Assembly (NCBI GenBank): GCA_046496815.1
Contig: JAWOGN010000243.1
Coordinates: forward strand, 1 to 8,618
Reading direction: 5' to 3'
Length of the DNA: 8,618 nt
From: JAWOGN01 sp046496815
Lineage (GTDB): Bacteria > Desulfobacterota > DSM-4660 > Desulfatiglandales > Desulfatiglandaceae
The notes below the pieces were generated by a model, which saw only the letters and a list, made by a program, of their open reading frames with translations, was not told the DNA's origin and ran no database searches. Shown here piece after piece: positions 6,222 to 8,618 of the stretch. Position numbers and translations under genes: made by a program. The number at the start of each line of letters is the position of its first letter. Position 1 is the first letter of the stretch.

Positions 6222-6511
6222 GGGTGCCGATCTCTCATCTCCTGCTTGCTTTCACAGCGGGTGCGGGTATCGGGATATTTTTCTTTGGCGGTCTTTGGTG
6301 GACGGCCCGGCGACTCGCGGCAGTGGAAAACCCTGCCGGTCTGATGTTTTCAAGCTTCTTGGTGCGCACCGGCGTAACCCTGGCGGCATTGTATTTTGTG
6401 ATGGGAGGGCACTGGGAAAGGCTTCTGTCTGCCCTGTTGGGCGTAATGGTGATCCGCATCTGGATGGTGCGGCATTTGAAGCCCGGGGTGTCAGTGAACG
6501 GTGACCAGTGA
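6218..6511 (+). CDS. atpR: N-ATPase accessory membrane protein AtpR
   Basis: A 97-residue protein with three predicted membrane segments (about 6-30, 43-62, 67-84), fitting the AtpR family unique to N-ATPase operons. Arginines lie in or at the edges of the membrane helices (RR31-32, R50 in FLVRTGVTLAALYF, R80 and R85 near the end). Intramembrane arginines of AtpR have been proposed to pair with the c-subunit carboxylates during rotor assembly; I treat that as a hypothesis. ATG 6218 is well supported by AAAGGAG (6204-6210) and by the ATGA overlap with the preceding small ORF. The longer in-frame start at 6098 gives a basic, non-family extension and is rejected. A 147-nt structured spacer follows before atpB. 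Confidence 0.87.
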   Translation: MRVPISHLLLAFTAGAGIGIFFFGGLWWTARRLAAVENPAGLMFSSFLVRTGVTLAALYFVMGGHWERLLSALLGVMVIRIWMVRHLKPGVSVNGDQ

Positions 6512-6658
6512 ACCTTTGGGTATGGGGTATGAGATCCCCGGGACGGGTCACCGCATCCGCCGCTCGGTCGATACGACCGGGCAGAGGTGGATACATGATC
6601 GAACATGCTGGTAAGCGGGGCGTCTCGCCCTCATGAACGACAAAAGGAGCGAACGTAT
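6512..6658 (+). other. Structured 147-nt spacer between atpR and atpB
   Basis: This is the only sizeable gap inside the atp operon. It contains a GGGTAT repeat piece (6518-6530), a strong hairpin (6562-6582), a smaller GC hairpin (6618-6630) and the atpB Shine-Dalgarno AAAGGAG at 6643-6649. No T-run follows either hairpin, so neither looks like an intrinsic terminator. They could set mRNA processing or stability between the accessory genes and the strongly needed a/c/b genes. Two mini reading frames (6595-6636 and 6633-6671) also occur here. Confidence 0.5.
6562..6582 (+). repeat. Strong inverted repeat (9-bp stem, 3-nt loop) upstream of atpB
   Basis: Arms GCTCGGTCG (6562-6570) and CGACCGGGC (6574-6582) pair over nine positions with one G-U and an AUA loop. 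It lies 76 nt ahead of atpB. The absence of a following T-run argues against termination. A second hairpin, GGGCG/CGCCC with loop TCT, is at 6618-6630. Confidence 0.6.
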
Positions 6659-7393
6659 ATGGATCTCATGAGCATCAAGCAAATTAGTCCGGATCAAGTC
6701 ATTTTCTGGCACTGGGGACCCATCTCGCTGAACGCGACCATTCTATTTACCTGGGCCGTCATGGCGCTGATGGTTCTCGGTTCCTGGCTGATCACACGGC
6801 GCCTATCTACGGATGTGCACCTGTCACGGTGGCAAAATCTCTTGGAAGTCGTGGTGAACGGTATGCGCAACGAGATTCGCGATATCAGCCGGCAGAAACC
6901 GGACCCTTATCTTTACTTTGTAGGGACCCTGTTTCTCTTTATCCTTGTCCCTAACATCCTTTCCGTCATTCCTGGTTTCATAACGCCCACCGCCTCACTT
7001 TCCACCACAGCCGGGCTGGCTATCTGCGTGTTCGCCGCCGTGCCCATTTACGGCATCATGAGCCGCGGTCTCCCGGGCTACCTGCGGCAGTATCTCGAGC
7101 CCACCGTCTTCATGCTGCCCTTTAACGTTATCGGTGAGCTTTCTCGAACCCTAGCCCTTGCCGTCCGCTTATTCGGCAATATGATGAGCGGCACAAAGAT
7201 CGTGGCAATCCTTCTTGCCATCACACCGCTCGTGTTTCCCGTTGTCATGCACGCATTGGGTCTGCTCACCGGCGTGATCCAGGCCTACATCTTCGCCGTA
7301 CTCGCCATGGTCTATATTGCATCGGCGACAAGAGCTCAACAGCAAACAAGAAGAGAACCTAAAAATAATGAAAGGAAAGGAGAAAACTCATAA
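6659..7393 (+). CDS. atpB: N-ATPase F0 subunit a
   Basis: A 244-residue stator membrane subunit that forms the ion half-channels against the c-ring. The essential arginine is R170 in LALAVRLFGNMMSG, and the last helix carries Q208 in VIQAYIFAVLAMVYIASA, the counterpart of the housekeeping QAYIF motif. Membrane segments are seen at about 24-46, 87-107, 115-134, 150-172, 180-203 and 204-222. The N-terminus is short compared with housekeeping a subunits (about 270 residues), as usual for the N-type. ATG 6659 is chosen because AAAGGAG lies 9 nt ahead; an in-frame ATG at 6605 would place the hairpin-proximal spacer in the protein. The TAA stop shares its last A with the atpE ATG (TAATG), a tight coupling. 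Confidence 0.95.
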   Translation: MDLMSIKQISPDQVIFWHWGPISLNATILFTWAVMALMVLGSWLITRRLSTDVHLSRWQNLLEVVVNGMRNEIRDISRQKPDPYLYFVGTLFLFILVPNILSVIPGFITPTASLSTTAGLAICVFAAVPIYGIMSRGLPGYLRQYLEPTVFMLPFNVIGELSRTLALAVRLFGNMMSGTKIVAILLAITPLVFPVVMHALGLLTGVIQAYIFAVLAMVYIASATRAQQQTRREPKNNERKGENS

Positions 7394-7671
7394 TGGATAG
7401 CATTTCACTCATCGGCATGGCTTCCGTAATAACCGCCGGGCTTACCATCGGCATCGGCGCCATTGGTCCCGCCCTCGGTGAAGGTCGGTCCGTAGCACAG
7501 GCGTTAAGCGCTTTAGCGCAACAGCCTGATGAAGCCAACAGGATTACACGGACCCTATTTGTAGGTTTGGCCATGATTGAGTCCACGGCCATTTATGCAT
7601 TCGTGGTCTCCATGATCCTGCTTTTTGCAAACCCCTTTTGGGACTATGTGGTCTCCAACGCAGGAGGATAA
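7393..7671 (+). CDS. atpE: N-ATPase F0 subunit c (rotor ring)
   Basis: A 92-residue hairpin of two membrane helices that builds the rotor ring. The outer helix holds the ion-binding E63 in IESTAIYAF, with S64, T65 and Y68 matching the Na+-type site of Ilyobacter-like c subunits. In the inner helix the position that is Gln32 in that protein is E30 (PALGEGRS), giving a second carboxylate, as reported for N-type rings. The inner Gly motif is partly altered (A23, G25, A27, G29, G31), which is compatible with a large ring. The loop AQQPDEANRI is the gamma/epsilon contact. The gene begins on the last base of atpB and is preceded by AAAGGAG (7376-7382). Ion choice (Na+ or H+) cannot be settled from sequence alone. 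Confidence 0.95.
   Translation: MDSISLIGMASVITAGLTIGIGAIGPALGEGRSVAQALSALAQQPDEANRITRTLFVGLAMIESTAIYAFVVSMILLFANPFWDYVVSNAGG
7663..7667 (+). promoter_or_regulatory. Shine-Dalgarno that fixes the GTG start of atpF
   Basis: GGAGG lies in the last two Gly codons of atpE and is 7 nt before GTG 7675. It makes GTG the start of atpF, 3 nt after the atpE stop. Confidence 0.75.
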
Positions 7672-7674
7672 GTC

Positions 7675-8618
7675 GTGCTGATTGATTGGTTCACTGTCGC
7701 CGCGCAGGTTGCCAACTTCCTTATCCTGGTGGCGTTACTCAAACACTTCCTTTACGACCGCATTATCCAAGCAATGGACGATCGTGAGAAAAAGGTGCGT
7801 ACGCGCCTCGAGGAGGCTGAAAGAAAAGAACAGGAGAGCCGCGAGGAAGCGGAAAAGCATCGTCAAAAGAACCGGGAAATAGAAGAGAAACGCAAAGACA
7901 TGCTGGATAAGGCAAAGGCGGCCGCGGAAAGTCACCGAAAAGAATTGACCCAAAATGCCCGGCGTGAAGTGGAGGATTTGCGTACAGGATGGCAGGAGGC
8001 GCTGCAAAGAGAAAAAACGTCTTTTCTCCGGGAACTCAAGCAGCTGGCCGGCCGCCAGGTCTATGCGGTCTCCCGCCGGGCCCTAAGGGATCTGGCCGAT
8101 GCAGAAATGGAAGCGCGTGTCGTCGAAGTCTTTCTCAAAGAGATAAAGACCATGAAAAGGGAAGCGACGGATAAGATGAGCCGAGCCTTCAAAGAAAACG
8201 GCAATAAGACGACCGTTCGAAGTGCGTTCGAGATCTCCGGCACGCAGCGCCGGCAGATCTCGAGAACCCTGCATGAACAAATTTCAGCGAACGCGGACGT
8301 CAACTATGAGACGGATCCGGACATCATCTTTGGAGTTGAACTCAAAAGCGGCGGGGAAAAAGTGGCATGGAGCCTAAGCGGCTATCTGAAAACCCTGGAA
8401 GATCAAGCCCGACTGGCGTTGGAAAAGGAAACACAGGGTGAAGAGGCGAAAACAGAAGCCGCTGACCGGGCGGAGGAAAAAGAGGACACGGAAGACACCG
8501 ACCCGCAAGCGCCGGCTGAAATGGAGACGGAACCCCAAAAACAGAGACTGGAACAGAAACCGGAGGAAGAGAATAACAAAACGCAAGCGACGGAAAAGCA
8601 GAAGCCCCAGAAAAGGCG
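7675..8618 (+). CDS. atpF: N-ATPase F0 subunit b fused to a delta-like domain (3' partial)
   Basis: At least 314 residues, open at the window end. Residues 1-29 are the b-type membrane anchor (LIDWFTVAAQVANFLILVAL, then KHFLYDRI). Residues 32-120 are a long charged coiled coil (REKKVRTRLEEAERKEQES, and so on), the peripheral stalk. Residues about 122-242 resemble the delta subunit: a helical region, then the C-terminal delta signature in pieces, VRSAFEISGTQRRQISRTLH, then DPDIIFGVELKSGG and SGYLKTLE. N-ATPase operons lack atpH, and this fusion supplies the delta role. From about 243 onward comes a low-complexity tail rich in Glu, Lys, Gln, Thr and Pro, at least 72 residues long with no stop before the window ends; relatives usually end soon after the delta-like part. 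The GTG start is set by GGAGG 7 nt ahead. Confidence 0.93.
   Translation, partial: MLIDWFTVAAQVANFLILVALLKHFLYDRIIQAMDDREKKVRTRLEEAERKEQESREEAEKHRQKNREIEEKRKDMLDKAKAAAESHRKELTQNARREVEDLRTGWQEALQREKTSFLRELKQLAGRQVYAVSRRALRDLADAEMEARVVEVFLKEIKTMKREATDKMSRAFKENGNKTTVRSAFEISGTQRRQISRTLHEQISANADVNYETDPDIIFGVELKSGGEKVAWSLSGYLKTLEDQARLALEKETQGEEAKTEAADRAEEKEDTEDTDPQAPAEMETEPQKQRLEQKPEEENNKTQATEKQKPQKR

Noticed and set aside
1..8618. CRISPR array, tRNA, rRNA, transposase or integrase
   Set aside because: No regularly spaced repeats, no tRNA-like cloverleaf noticed and no recombinase motifs were seen on either strand.

Overview
The window joins two unrelated gene blocks with a degraded strip between them. 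The 3' half is the front of an alternative F-type ATPase operon of the N-ATPase kind, in the known order atpD-C-Q-R-B-E-F. It is cut off by the window end inside atpF, so atpA and atpG would be expected just beyond. The organism is most likely a Gram-negative anaerobe of the Desulfobacterota (former Deltaproteobacteria). This rests on the flavour of the stand-alone receiver protein, the exported NifX-like protein, the site-2-protease-like fragment and the lipoprotein-transport genes, all read by eye, so the assignment is tentative.

Positions 1-2810 (+ strand) hold a compact four-gene operon: the 3' part of a LolD/MacB-type ABC ATPase, an FtsX/MacB-type permease overlapping it by 17 nt, a small exported NifX/NifB-fold protein, and an exported LolA-like outer-membrane lipoprotein-sorting protein. 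ATPase, permease and LolA-like protein together suggest envelope export of a lipoprotein or lipid. The NifX-like member is the odd one out. A weak hairpin plus T-run follows the last gene.

Positions 2811-3836 are mainly minus-strand. They hold a phosphorylation-competent single-domain response regulator (3160-3531), a 61-codon ORF of unknown function directly ahead of it (3534-3719), the apparent 3' end of a lost gene ahead of that (3716-3832), and, downstream of the regulator, a fragment beginning like an M50 site-2 protease that runs into unrelated sequence (2832-3089). This looks like a decayed junction next to which the atp operon sits.

Positions 3932-8618 (+ strand) are the N-ATPase genes. 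AtpD has all catalytic motifs. AtpC is the epsilon-like subunit. AtpQ and AtpR are the small membrane proteins specific to this operon type. AtpB has the stator arginine. AtpE carries the Na+-type ES-T-x-x-Y site together with a second carboxylate (Glu30). AtpF is a fusion of a b-type membrane stalk with a delta-like C-terminal domain, followed here by an unusually long charged tail. Together they would form an ion pump, probably working in the ATP-hydrolysis direction, as proposed for N-ATPases.

The system itself is known. The parts that may be new are a 61-codon ORF wedged between atpQ and atpR and overlapping both, the AtpF tail of more than 70 residues, and a structured 147-nt spacer between atpR and atpB.
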